From the NCBI GenBank assembly GCA_033398695.1, contig CM065805.1:74244762-74308761 (forward strand): a stretch of 64,000 bases of DNA. The letters are read 5' to 3'. Made by a program: the position numbers and the translations under genes. A model generated the notes under the pieces. It had not been told where the DNA came from. It was given only the letters and a program-made list of their open reading frames with translations, and did not search any database. Source of the DNA: Orobanche coerulescens (Eukaryota; Streptophyta; Magnoliopsida; Lamiales; Orobanchaceae). How positions within the stretch are numbered: position 1 is the first letter of the stretch; each line of letters starts with the position of its first letter. Positions 47,565 through 58,459 of the stretch are shown here, piece after piece.

Positions 47565-48885
47565 GTCTATAAAATTTATCCACTCCTACACGTTCACATG
47601 CAGCATATACCTCACAAAAATCAGAATCATGCTCATATTGATTTTTAATCATCTCAAAACCAAGTAATTTAGAATCTAGAGTAGATAATAAGGTGTACCT
47701 CCGAGATAGTGCATCAGCCACAACGTTCTCTTTACCTTGTTTATATCGAATTACATAGGGAAATGTCTCAATGAATGCCATCCAGCGGGCGTGCCTCTTA
47801 TTTAACTTATGTTGGCCCTTCAGGTGCTTTAGTGACTCGTGGTCTGTGTGTATTACGAACTCTTTGGGCCATAGGTAGTGCTGCCAAGTTTCAAGTGCTT
47901 GAACCAAGGCGTACAACTCCTTATCATAAGTTGGATAATTTAGCATGGCACCTCCCAACTTCTCACTGAAGTAGGCAATCGGCCTCCCTTCTTGCATCAA
48001 GACTGCGCCAATACCAGTTCCGGATGCATCACATTGAATCTCGAATGATTTTGCAAAGTTAGGTAGGGATAGCAATGGTGCATTCGTGAGTTTCTCTTTC
48101 AACAGTCTAAAGGCGGCTTCCTGTTCCTTCTCCCATTTAAAGCCAACATTTTTCTTGATCACCTCGGTTAAGGGAGCTGCCAAGGTGCTGAAATTGGGTA
48201 CAAAACGTCGGTAGAAGCTCGCCAAGCCATGAAAGCTTCGAACTTCACGGACTGATTTAGGACTTTCCCAATCTTTGATAGCCTTGATCTTTTCTTCATC
48301 TACCTGTATTCCCTGTGAACTCACAACAAAACCAAGGAAAACAAGCTTCTCCGTGCCAAAATTGCATTTTTGAAGGTTAGCGAACAAATGCTCTTTTCTA
48401 AGCACAGTTAACACTTCTTTTACATGACTGACATGCTCTTGTAAACTTTTACTATAGATAAGTATGTCATCAAAGTATACGACTACAAATTTACCTATAA
48501 AAGCACGTAAAACATGATTCATAAGTCGCATGAAAGTGCTAGGTGCATTGGTCAGACCAAACGGCATAACTAACCATTCATAAAGACCATGTTTAGTTTT
48601 AAAGGTTGTTTTCCATTCATCTCCTTCTTTCATTCTTATTTGGTGATACCCACTTTTTAAATCAATTTTGAAAAAAATGGCAGAACCATATAACTCATCT
48701 AGCATATCATCTAGTCTCGGAATGGGATGTCGATACTTAATTGTGATATTATTAATGGCTCGACAGTCCACGCACATTCTCCATGATCCATCTTTCTTTG
48801 GTACCAACAAAACTGGAACAGAACACGGACTCATGCTTTCTCGCACATGCCCTTTGGCTAGTAGCTCGTCTACTTGCTTCCTCAT
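47452..48885 (-). CDS. Element G reverse transcriptase-RNase H
   Basis: 477-codon open frame. RT motifs: [20 protein letters not shown] at about 23-42, [30 protein letters not shown], and the catalytic box YFDD at about 137-140 (plant gypsy elements usually have YLDD or YVDD). RNase [69 protein letters not shown]. It ends after a shift near 47520, where the integrase frame takes over. The protease frame upstream is separated by an apparent single-base deletion near 48975, so the first Met is not the natural start. Confidence 0.9.
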   Translation of the reverse strand: MRKQVDELLAKGHVRESMSPCSVPVLLVPKKDGSWRMCVDCRAINNITIKYRHPIPRLDDMLDELYGSAIFFKIDLKSGYHQIRMKEGDEWKTTFKTKHGLYEWLVMPFGLTNAPSTFMRLMNHVLRAFIGKFVVVYFDDILIYSKSLQEHVSHVKEVLTVLRKEHLFANLQKCNFGTEKLVFLGFVVSSQGIQVDEEKIKAIKDWESPKSVREVRSFHGLASFYRRFVPNFSTLAAPLTEVIKKNVGFKWEKEQEAAFRLLKEKLTNAPLLSLPNFAKSFEIQCDASGTGIGAVLMQEGRPIAYFSEKLGGAMLNYPTYDKELYALVQALETWQHYLWPKEFVIHTDHESLKHLKGQHKLNKRHARWMAFIETFPYVIRYKQGKENVVADALSRRYTLLSTLDSKLLGFEMIKNQYEHDSDFCEVYAACERVGVDKFYRHDGFLFRENKLCILRFYPRVVIVRGARRRFNGSFWHC

Positions 48886-48974
48886 TTCTTTCGTTTCCTC
48901 TGGATTGCTTCTATATGCAGGTCGGTTTGGAATTGAAGCTCCAGGAACAAAATCGATTTGGTGTTCAATGCCTC

Positions 48975-50954
48975 TTATGGCGGTAAGCCAGGAGGTGTCT
49001 CCTCCGGAAACACATCTTCAAATTCCTGTAAGAGTGCAACAATCAAAGGGTCAGTAGTTTCAGGAATAGATGCAAGGTTAAGTAAAGCTTCACGAAACAT
49101 TAATAGGACCACGGGCTGTTGTGATAGCATAGCTCGCTTAACCGCGCTAGCCCTGACCAACCCAACGGTCTTGCCCCCTTTAGAGGTGGAAGATTCGATC
49201 TTTTCTTTCTCCTTTTCCTTTGTTGCTTGTTGTAGCACCATTTGATCTTCGTGAACCTGTTTAGGAGTCATGGGTGTTAAGGTGAATTTCTTTTTCTCAA
49301 AGGTGAATGAGTACTTGTTTGTGAACCCATTATGAAGGACTTGGCGGTCATACTGCCATGGTCTCCCTAGAAGAAGCTGAGTAGCATGCATAGGTACGAC
49401 ATCGCAGATTACTTCATCTATATACCTGCCAATCCTAAAGGATACCTTAGCTTGATTAGTAACCCTTAAATCTCCGGTATTATTTAACCATAGTAATCTA
49501 TATGGCTTAGGATGTTTTTCCACGGGTAAGCATAATTTCTTTACTAAGGCTGCACTAACAACATTCACACAACTCCCTCCATCTATAATCAAACTGCATA
49601 GGTTGTCCTTAATATGACATCTAGTTTGAAATAGATTCTCTCTTTGACCATCCTCTTCTTCACCTATTTGAGTAGAAAGGGACATTCTAGTCACTACTGC
49701 GCTTATTTTACCCTCATCAACTCCTTCTTCAAACTCCTCATATTCTTCCTCACACTCGGCATCTTCCTCACTGGCCGATTCTACCTGTTCGGGTCTAGCT
49801 ATGATCACTCTTTGGTTGGGACAATTTGATGCTATGTGACCAAGCCCTTGACACTTAAAACATCTCACATCTCGGGACCTAGTTGGACCACTAGACGACG
49901 ATCCTGGTTGAGGTGTGAACAACGGCTTTTGGGTAGGTTGAGACTTTGTGTTAAAAGGTTTTAACTCACCCCCTATGTTGCTAGGTTGCCTAGGCTTCCA
50001 AGGTGTACTAGGGGTATTTACTCTCTTAGTTTGTCTTCTCTTTAATTGTTGCTCTATCTTCCTCGCCATGTGAACCATGCCCTCTAGGTCGAAACAAGTC
50101 ATTAATTCTAGTTGATCTCTAATTTCAACATTAAGGCCTGAAAGGAACCTAGTCATCAACCTATCTTGGTCTTCATCTAGACGACACCTAATCAATCCCG
50201 TTTCCATTTCTTTATAGTAGTCATCTACGGATTTTGACCCTTGTTTTAAGGTTTGAAGGTTGTATAGTAGGTCTCTCATGTAATAACTAGGAACAAACCT
50301 ATCGGTCATGACTCTTTTAAGGGCATTCCAAGTCGTGATAGGTGGCTCAGCTTTCCGTTCTCTAGATTGAACTACATGATCCCACCAAATAAGAGCATAT
50401 CCTACAAACTCTATCGTGGCTAATTTGACTTTCTTAAGTTCAGAAAAGTTTCTACACTCAAATTGGCCTTCGACTCTCCTAACCCACTTAAAGAACAATT
50501 CGGGGTCGGTTTTACCTTCAAATGGAGGAATGTGGAATTTAACACTGTTAAGATTATCATCCATCCTGTCCCGATTATTTCTAGGTTCTCGATTTGTCCT
50601 AGAATGTCTATCTTCTTCAAATTCATATTCAAATTCGTCTTCAAGTTCGTTTAAAGGTGGAGGTGGTCGATTATTCCTACCCCGTCTTACATTAGTATCT
50701 CGTGTCTGGTTTGTCTTAACCGACTTAAGATCTTCTCTCATTTCTTCCATTACATTAGTCATTTTATTCATTAAAGAGTACAACCCATCAATGTGATATT
50801 GAGCATCTTTTAATGATTCAATTTTTCTCCTAACGGGACCATCACTAAAATAGTCTTCTTCTTCCATTGGTATTTTCCCGTCTCTCTTTTCATCTCTTGA
50901 GTTATTTGATCCAACCATTTTAAAAGATTTCACGAATGAAAAAAAAATCAACAA
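48975..50954 (-). CDS. Element G Gag-protease
   Basis: 659-codon open frame. The likely start is Met13 (50918; [15 protein letters not shown]), since the first 12 residues read through the leader. An acidic and Arg-rich N-terminus is followed by the capsid core ([60 protein letters not shown]). The zinc knuckle [14 protein letters not shown] is at about 365-378, with its His intact. An acidic linker leads to protease, with the catalytic Asp in [18 protein letters not shown] (Asp458) and [13 protein letters not shown]. The frame stops at 48975 in GLPP, where one A appears lost compared with related elements. The product would be a capsid precursor with its maturation protease. Confidence 0.93.
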   Translation of the reverse strand: MLIFFSFVKSFKMVGSNNSRDEKRDGKIPMEEEDYFSDGPVRRKIESLKDAQYHIDGLYSLMNKMTNVMEEMREDLKSVKTNQTRDTNVRRGRNNRPPPPLNELEDEFEYEFEEDRHSRTNREPRNNRDRMDDNLNSVKFHIPPFEGKTDPELFFKWVRRVEGQFECRNFSELKKVKLATIEFVGYALIWWDHVVQSRERKAEPPITTWNALKRVMTDRFVPSYYMRDLLYNLQTLKQGSKSVDDYYKEMETGLIRCRLDEDQDRLMTRFLSGLNVEIRDQLELMTCFDLEGMVHMARKIEQQLKRRQTKRVNTPSTPWKPRQPSNIGGELKPFNTKSQPTQKPLFTPQPGSSSSGPTRSRDVRCFKCQGLGHIASNCPNQRVIIARPEQVESASEEDAECEEEYEEFEEGVDEGKISAVVTRMSLSTQIGEEEDGQRENLFQTRCHIKDNLCSLIIDGGSCVNVVSAALVKKLCLPVEKHPKPYRLLWLNNTGDLRVTNQAKVSFRIGRYIDEVICDVVPMHATQLLLGRPWQYDRQVLHNGFTNKYSFTFEKKKFTLTPMTPKQVHEDQMVLQQATKEKEKEKIESSTSKGGKTVGLVRASAVKRAMLSQQPVVLLMFREALLNLASIPETTDPLIVALLQEFEDVFPEETPPGLPP

Positions 50955-51117
50955 GATGAAAATAGCAATATATTTTTATTTTATTTTTATATATTTTTTT
51001 TATTTTCATTTTTTTTAACAAGCATAAACCGAGAGTAAAACAACTTATGACGTAAATGAAAGTAATAAAAGAAAGTTGAGGAACGAATGAACCTGGAATC
51101 GAATCTCCAATGCCAAA

Positions 51118-52276
51118 TGATATGATCTTACTTGCACAAGAAAGATCAGCTCGTGAAGCTCTCAAGTAGGTTCTTTAAATCGGAATTTCTTGCCCTCTAA
51201 CGGTTGTAAATGCAGCGGAAATGCAACGTACTATAAACCCTTAAGTAATATCCCAACGACGCCTTGATATCTTGTAACAAGAAGCCTTCAAAAATAATCT
51301 CAAGATCCTATAATTTCTATGTATTTCAAAACAAAGAGTTGACAATCTTTGGTTTGAAGTAGAATGATTTAAATGTATAAAACACTAAATCCACAACACA
51401 CACAAGTTTGTAAGAACAAAAGCTTGATAGCTATATTTCTTTTTTTCTCTCCCAAAATTCTACTTAAAGCTACGGCCAAAGGCCTTATTTAAAGGGGAAA
51501 GGAAGTCTCTTGAGGTGACATGAAACCAAATAAACAAGTCCAACTATAAGCATGAAAGGGGGAAAGATAATCATAAAATACTAGCTACTTGAGTAAAGGT
51601 AAGATTCCTCCTTGACTTTGTGAAGATGGCAACAGTCATGAGGACCAAGTGGGAGTGGAAAAATATGGCTAGCTACACTTGATGAGGTCATTTTGATGAG
51701 GTCACTTGGGTACCACACCATGTAGACTTTTTTTTGTACTTTATTCTACTTATTTTGATGAAAGTAAAACACTTCTAGAAGCCCTTGAATTTTTTGGACG
51801 AAAATCACTCCTTGTGTTGCATGGCCTTGCATGGCCGAACCCCTTCCATATGTTTCCCATACAGCCCCTAAATGGGGGTCTTGAATGTCTAAGAATTCCA
51901 TGCAGCCCCTAGACGGAGGTCTTGTTTAATGTAATCCTTATAATGGAGCTTAGAATCGAACTTATCCGGATAGGGAAGTTGCGGTTTGAAATCTTCAATG
52001 TGTTCTCCAAAAGCAGCCTCTAAACGAGGGTCCTCAATCTTGGATTTAAACATGAACAAACAATGTAACTCTCTGACGGGAATATGGCCTTCCAAATCAG
52101 TGACTTGAAGTAGAGTTATAGAGCTGGAACATAGCATCATGTTTTTTTGTGAAGTGGTGCTAATGTCGCTTGTTTTCAACAGTTCATTTGTGTATTCTCT
52201 CAATTTCTTAGCACGTGCTCGTGTGATGGCTCCAACTGTATCTAATACTCTTGATGGTGCGACTGGGATTGCATCA
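51118..52276 (-). repeat. Element G 5' LTR
   Basis: 1,159-bp partner of 45257-46416 with only scattered substitutions and small indels by eye. A TATA-like CCTTTAAATAAGG (minus strand) is at 51483-51495. The copy of the integrase tail here (51889-52203) is broken, as expected for a copy not translated. Confidence 0.94.
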
Positions 52277-52281
52277 ACGGG

Positions 52282-53516
52282 TGATATTGGTTGTTACTCC
52301 TTTGGAAGGAGGTTGTGATGCTTGATGTTGCTTGGCTTGATAGTTGATTATTGTCGTGTGCTTGTGGTATGTGATGTGCCTCCGGGTAGGATTGTTGAAT
52401 CTCTGGGATCCATACTTGCTAGTATGGGTTGGGCGTGGCCGTAGGGTTATCCACTGGGTATGTCTCGCGGGGACTCTGAGGTTCGGGGCTTGCTAGCCCC
52501 ATGCCGGGGATAACTTGTGTGGTTATCCATTGGGTATGTCTTGCGGGGACTCTGAGGTTCGTGGTTTGTTAGCACGATGCCGGGATAACTTATGGTTGTG
52601 ATTTGGTTATGAATGTATCTGTGCTTGTGGTCACGTGACTGTTGTTACGGTGACATGTGTTTTGGTATGGTTTCCTATTGGGTTATTCACTCGGGTATAT
52701 TCTGCGGGAGCATCTGAGGTTCGTGGCTTGTTAGTATGGGACGCGAATAATTCCTTAGGAATGTGTGTTTGATGATTTGGGTCGTAGACCCTGTGGTGTA
52801 TGCTTTGGGTCTTGGACCCCGTATTTTGTAAATTGGGTCGTGGATCCCGTGTGTTGTTATCGTAATTGTGTTTTGGGAAAATGACTTTTGGGCTGTGTCC
52901 CTAAATGTTTTCGAAAGGCTTGAGAATTCTTCGAATCCCAAATGTTTTCAAACTCCCGAGATCGAAATTTTTTTTTACAAGATGTATATCAGGTTTACTC
53001 CTATCTTTCGATTTAACCGTTTTGATCAAGTGATTTACCTCGGGAAGTATGTTTATGATTTCTAAGTCTTTGGAGTATGATATGTATGGCTCGTTTTCGT
53101 ATTTTATACTTGCACTAGCAAAACAGTGGAGTTTTGCAAACCCCCGAGTATTCGGGGGTTGGATGTCTGTATTGCATTCAGGTTTTGGAGCATAGCACAG
53201 GGTCGGCATGAAGGATGATGAAAGATGAACGATACTAATCACATGAGGACCCGTTGATGTCGTATTAGTTTAGTTGTATTTTATTTTCCGCTGCAGTATT
53301 CTTTCCCCATTGTACGGGGGTGTGTTGTATTCGACCCCTGCGTGGGCATGTATTATGATTGAGTGTATGTATTTATTGAAAGACCAAATCGGTCTACTGA
53401 GTCATCTTAGCCTTAAAGGCATTGTTGAGTTGTTCGATTTTGGTTACCAGCCTGGTAGAACCTTGAGGAAAGGTTTTACGGCGTGTAATATCCCTGAGCG
53501 GATTGGGGGTGTTACA
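52282..53516 (+). repeat. Element F 5' LTR, second part
   Basis: Resumes after the second ACGGG copy. It contains two near copies of a block with GGTTATCCA(C/T)TGGGTATGTCT(C/T)GCGGGGACTCTGAGGTTCG (about 52445 and 52520) and a third, looser one near 52690. The TTCCGCTGCAG block at about 53285 is shared with LTRs A and B. It ends GGGGGTGTTACA at 53516. The primer-binding site TGGTATCAGA follows at 53521-53530, matching initiator-Met tRNA. No coding sequence is seen. Confidence 0.8.
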
Positions 53517-54130
53517 TAAATGGTATCAGATTTTAGGTTGTGGAAACCTAGGCTGTCGGGTTTAGTGGTGTCTGTTGAGTTTTTGTCTCGTCGGATTTTG
53601 TCTGACTGAGTCGTGTCGCAACGCGTCGTCTGATTTTGTTGGTCGTGATTAGTATCGTGGGGCGATCATCATCTTCGTGCGACCTGTGGATGTAAGTCTC
53701 CCTTCTTTGTGTTGTACCTCGTGTGACACGAGCTATTTTTATGATTATTTGTTAAGTGACGGAATCCTCCTATGGATTTTGATTTCGTGATATATGGTTA
53801 TTTGACTCTCATATTTCATTCATATGAGGAGTAGTGTTGCTGGATTGTGCATGTTAGACTGTATTTCTTTTATCCGATGCGTGAGTTCTTTTGTAATGGC
53901 TTTCGGTATTTTACCGACTGAGTTTTATTTCGAAAACCAATTCCCTTAATCGAGTTTTTGGTATTATGGCCTTGATCATTTTGGCGAAATTCTCATGACG
54001 GTATTTAGTATTTTGTAAATGACTTTTGTGAGTTTTTGAAATATTACCGTCATCGGCCTTTTTGGTGTTTTTGTAAATGGCATTTAGCCTGGTGGGTTCC
54101 GGCGCGGGACCCACGGCGCTATAATGTTCC
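53517..54130 (+). other. Element F leader, noncoding
   Basis: Starts at the primer-binding site and holds no ORF with any recognisable domain. Near 54090 a stretch CCTGGTGGGTTCCGG...ACCCACGGCGCTATAAT resembles the distal end of the Tekay-type LTRs A and B, so another LTR piece may be embedded. No gag follows, so F is either non-autonomous or interrupted here. Confidence 0.5.
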
Positions 54131-55144
54131 GTGTAATTACCTGAAATTTTTGGGCATTCTAGCCCATTGAATTATCTTTGAAAACCTTGAGTATCTTAGA
54201 AAATAAATTTCGAGACGTACTTTTAAAATGAATTATTTTCTCGTGGTACATCCAAGGTGCCACAATATGTTTCAAAATTCTTCTACCTCGAGGACCAAAA
54301 TGTTTTGAGATATTTTCAATATTTTAGAAACACTTTTACTTAGACCCGAGGGTCGAATATTCTGAAAGTTTTTCACTAAGAGAAAGTGTCCTCATTTTTA
54401 TCAAATGCGAAATGGTTCTCCAAAGTCTCGATAACGATGTTTCACGTTTGTACTTTTTTTGAAAGGTGATACTCAAGATCAACCGGTGTTTTTCTAAATT
54501 TTTTTCAAAAGGAGGTTTTCATTTTTAAAACCTATCCATTCCCGTTTGAGGGCTGGGTATGTATGTATGATGTTCGCGTTGTCGTTATGATGTTTGCTCC
54601 CGAGTATGATCGAATTGGTGGCATGAACGTCGAGGCGTTGCCACGCATTTGTTGTACTAGCCCTCTGTGAGAGGTGTGAACTGGTGTTTACTGTTTATCG
54701 CCTCGTGGTGAGTTACGTGTTGTCGCACGAGTGTGAGTTGTTAAAACTTGGATTTTTGTGCGTTTATGCACATTGGTGATTGTTTCATGATGTTTAATGT
54801 TGGGTGATATGTGCACATCTTATGCACATATCCTTTCCCCAGCTTTTGTACTAGTCAATGAGATTAATGTTATCATATATGTGTATGAATGTGTTGTATC
54901 ATTCCGAGACTTAGTCTCTTCGTAAGTTCATTGATATTAGGGGATCGCTCGATACGATACTCTTCGGCAATTGTGCCAAATGTTTATTATCATTCATTAA
55001 TGGCCGGTAAGGCATTGAGATATTTGTTGTTAATGTTATTATCGATCACCGGTTCGCGGTATCGATGTATCAGTTGTTGTTAATATTGATGTCGATCTAA
55101 GGAGTTGTTGTAATCATTGTTATTAATGTTGGCGTCTTGTCATT

Positions 55145-55545
55145 CATGTTGTATCAGCCGATTGAAGGCATTGTCGTATTCATTCTCATCTTCGTCGTCG
55201 GTAGCCGATTAAAGGTACCGAGGCATTCATTGTATCCTTGTTATCGATTGGCCGTTCTAAGGCAATCGAGGAGTTCAATCATTCATTGTATCATTGTCAT
55301 CGATTAACCGTTCTAAGGCAATCGAGGTGCTCAATCATTCATTGTATCATTGTTATCGATTGACCGCTATAAGGCAATCGAGATATTGAATCATCCGCTG
55401 CATCATTGATATCGGTTGGCCATTCTAAGGCAATCGAGGTATTGAATTGGGGCTGTCGAGGATAGTTCCCATCCGTTGTGTCGTTGTTATCGATTGACCA
55501 TTCTAAGGTAATCGAGGTATTGAATCGGGACTGTCGAGTACGATG
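55145..55545. repeat. About 60-70 bp tandem repeats (ATCGATT...AATCGAGGT)
   Basis: At least five degenerate units of TTATCGATTGACCATTCTAA with GGCAATCGAGGTATTGAAT. In each unit ATCGATT and AATCGA form a short inverted pair. Noncoding. Confidence 0.75.
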
Positions 55546-55764
55546 CCCATCCGTGAGTCATCATTATCGTGTTGGCCGACTCAAGGCAGCATACTATCAT
55601 TCTCGTGAATTCGGTAATCTTCGGATAGTTGCCATTTGTGATTCATTATATTTTGGAGGCTAGTCTCGACTAGTGCTCATTATGGGTAAGTTTGGGGCTT
55701 GAACCTTCACGGTTGGGTTTCCAACACCTACAATTCAGTAGGTCACGGCCATTGGTAGGCCTAA

Positions 55765-55985
55765 TTGTGATACGGCTTCGTGCCGTAGCTTCGGCCCTAA
55801 TTGTGATACGGCTTCGTGCCGTGGCTTCGGCCCTAATTGTATAACGGCTTCGTGCCGCCGCTTCGGCCCTAATTGTGATACGGCTTCGTGCCGTGGCTTC
55901 GACCCTAATTGTGATACGGCTTCGTGCCGTGGCTTCGGCCCTAATGGTGATACGGCTTCGTGTCATGGCTTCGGTCCAAATCGAT
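55765..55985. repeat. 36-bp tandem repeats with ACGGC/GCCGT hairpins
   Basis: About six head-to-tail units of 36 bp (GTGATACGGCTTCGTGCCGT then GGCTTCGGCCCTAATT). Each has a perfect five-base stem ACGGC-TTCGT-GCCGT. The unit length is a multiple of three, so an open frame (RITIRAEATARS repeated) appears on the minus strand, but I consider it incidental. There are no unique spacers, so it is not a CRISPR array. Confidence 0.88.
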
Positions 55986-56025
55986 ACAGCTTCGGGCTGT
56001 TTTGGCTTCATGTGATTGTGATATT

Positions 56026-56309
56026 TGATACGAATTACGTATGAAAATGGACGTAAACTCGAATGTAATGCAGCGGAAATATTGTTGATCCTCAAAACAC
56101 TCGAATATGTGTAACACTCGTAAATAACCGAAAGTAGGGCAATTCGGCTTACGTAAACAAGAACAATATGAATGATTTATCAAACAAGACCTATAGTTTT
56201 ATAAGGTAATCTTTCCTCAAGACCTTTTGAGAATCGATTAGATTAAAACTCGAAAACGCGTCGAATTATAATCAAGTTTCGATGAAAAGCATTCACCAAG
56301 GATAGAAAT
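56026..56309 (-). repeat. Element H 3' LTR, first part
   Basis: TGATACGAATTACGTATGAAAATGG starts the LTR of a CRM-like element on the minus strand. It is cut at GAAAT (56305-56309), the left target copy of element E, and resumes at 62495. Total LTR length is about 1.07 kb. Confidence 0.85.
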
Positions 56310-57272
56310 TGATACGAATTCTTACTTGTGATGCGAATTCGCTATCGATACAGCGGAAGGCCTTTTGACGAACCGAAGCTATCGACAAGAAACTGTCGGG
56401 AACTGGTGACAACAGCTCTCTACAGCAACAATACTGACGAGTGATGAAGGCGGTAATTCGATACAGCAACAAGATAGGAATTTGGCCAACTGGAAAATGA
56501 CTCGAATCAGGCCACCTCCAAACAACGATTCTCGAAACAGCACGTTTTGGACGGAAGCAAAGTTAAAACAGGAAACAAGTTCAAAGGATCGAACAACACT
56601 TTATACGAAATATTGAACAAGTATAAAACTGTATCGAAAAATAAACAGAATATCGAAACAGGGTATAAACAGATGTTTTTATCAAATTAGACCTATAATT
56701 TGATAAAGTGATTTCTCCTCAAGACCTATTGAGAATCAATCAGATTAATACTCGAAACGCGTCGAATAAAAACCAAGTTTTGATGAAAAGCATTCACCAG
56801 GAAAAAACACAAAGTGTTCTTATTTCTTCAACATTCAATAATTCTCCATTACAACTCTACTGCCACTATTTATAGGCAAAAGTGGCCTGACAAAATAACT
56901 TAAACTATTACAAGCTGTTCTTTAAAATAATGAAAGGATAATAAAAGGTTCTTCATGTCACTTGTTGACAAAAGTAAAAGTTGGGTCTTGTCTCCAAGTT
57001 GAAGTTTGACAGCCGCTTTTTCATATAACAAGTTGCCAAGAATCCTGCTGCCTTTATAATAAATAAATACTGAAAATTCTTTGTTTTGCTACCACTTGGA
57101 CCTTTTCCCCCTCCCAAGTTGCAATTTGCCTTAAGTTATTCCAATTCCGACTATCAAGGTAACTCCGTACCTCGTATCTGTTTTCTCGCCCAAGTACGTT
57201 GGAGTATGGTCGAGGTGTTTTACGTCAATTCTTACTTTGTCTTCTTCGCTTGGAGTAGTCGGTTTCGTATCA
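56310..57272 (-). repeat. Element E 3' LTR
   Basis: 963 bp, TGATACGAATTCTTAC...GTTTCGTATCA in plus-strand reading. About 140 bp at its inner end (57131-57272) also encode the integrase tail. Confidence 0.94.
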
Positions 57273-58459
57273 TTCCCTCCTTCTTTAAAAGGAATTGTCC
57301 TCAATTCCGCAATCCCATCGTCGTCGAGATAAGGGGATAGATCACCTACGTTGAAAGTAGCATGTACTCCGTAATCACCCAGAAGTTCCAACTTGTAAGC
57401 ATTGTCATTCACCTTCGCAATTATTTTAAATGGTCCCTCAGCTCATGGCATTAGCTTCTTCTTACGCTTATTCGGGAATCGTTCCTTCCTCAAATGTAAC
57501 CAAACTAAATATCCAACCTCGAATAGTCTCGTCCTTCTTTGCTTATTCGACTTCCTTTTGTACGCCTCGTTTATTTCCTTGATTCGATCCCGCACCTGTT
57601 CGTGTAATTTCATCATTGATTTCAGCTTCGACTCCACATCCTTATGCACCAATTCGTCACTTGGTAGTGGAATTAGATCTAGCGGCATGTAAGGATTCAA
57701 CCCGTAAACTACTTCAAATGGAGAATGCGCTATGGCATGAGTAGGAGAACGGTTGTAAGCAAACTCCGCATGTGCCAGTTTCAGATCCCAGTCTTTTTGT
57801 GTTTTGCTCACCAAGCCTCGCAACAACGTCCCCAGTGTTCGATTCGTTACTTCAGTTTGTCCGTCGGTTTGAGGATGATGCGAAGTACTAAACAAAAGCT
57901 TGGTTCCCACCTTCCTCCATAATGTGTTCCAAAAGTAGCTTAGAAACTTCGAGTCCCGGTCCGAAACAATAGTTTTCGGAACTCCATGTAATCGCACCAC
58001 CTCTCGGAAATACAGGTCAGCAACATTACTCGCATCATCGGTTTTGTGACAAGGAACAAAATGAGCCATCTTTGAAAAATGATCGACGACCACCATAATC
58101 GCATCCTTACCTCGTTGGGTTCGAGGCAAAGCCACAATGAAATCCATTGAGACATCTTCCCATGGCCTCTCCGGAATCGGCAAAGGTGTGTAGACTCCTG
58201 GTTTGAACGAACTTTTCGCAATATGGCACGTCACACATTTACTGATTATATTATTAACATCCCCCTGCATCCTTGGCCAGTAAAAATGTTCCTTAAGCAC
58301 TTCTAATGTTTTGGCCGAACCGAAGTGGCCAGCCAAACCTCCCCCATGAGCCTCTCGAACCAGCAATTCTCGAATCGTGTGCCTTGGTAGACAAAGACGA
58401 TTTCCCTTAAAAAGAAAGCCTTCTGTATCGAAAATTCTCCCACCGGGCCAGGTTTGCAC
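57131..58459 (-). pseudogene. Element E integrase, frame-shifted
   Basis: The main frame 57443-58459 (338 codons) has the zinc domain ([29 protein letters not shown]), the full DDE core ([54 protein letters not shown]) and part of the C-terminal module (LHLRKERFPNKRKKKLMP). A stop and shift near 57443 lead to 57131-57412 (NDNAYKLELLGDYGVHATFN), whose last about 47 codons lie in the 3' LTR. The frame also shifts near 58440 relative to the RNase H frame. All three catalytic acidic positions are present. Confidence 0.92.

Larger units (their letters stand above)
45257..52276 (-). mobile_element. CRM-like Ty3/gypsy element G, nearly intact
   Basis: A 7,020-bp minus-strand element in the LTR of F, with target duplication ACGGG (45252-45256 and 52277-52281). 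LTRs are 45257-46416 (1,160 bp) and 51118-52276 (1,159 bp), about 98% identical by eye. The primer-binding site reads TGGCATTGGAG (minus strand), two changes from the usual TGGTATCGGAG. Three long open frames cover gag-protease, RT-RNase H and integrase, separated by two apparent single-base frame shifts. The integrase frame continues about 136 codons into the 3' LTR. It is the youngest-looking element in the window and belongs to a different CRM-like family than C, D, E and H. Confidence 0.95.
54131..56025 (+). repeat. Possible further Tekay-like LTR 5' part
   Basis: Begins TGTAATTACCTGAAATTT, similar in its first bases to the starts of the F and B LTRs, directly after the LTR-end-like stretch near 54090. 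It continues as noncoding DNA with two families of tandem repeats (55145-55545 and 55765-55985). The order start, long spacer, palindrome-bearing repeats would match the U3 of the other Tekay-like LTRs. Element H inserts at 56026, so the proposed LTR end is not seen. This is a weak, structural inference; it could instead be unrelated noncoding interior of F. Confidence 0.3.

Noticed and set aside
55765..55985. CRISPR-like array of 36-bp repeats
   Set aside because: Units are directly adjacent with no unique spacers, and the context is a plant repeat region.
55670..56095. 141-codon minus-strand ORF with RITIRAEATARS repeats
   Set aside because: It is a translation of the 36-bp tandem DNA repeat, whose length is a multiple of three. 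It crosses into the LTR of element H, so it is not a gene.
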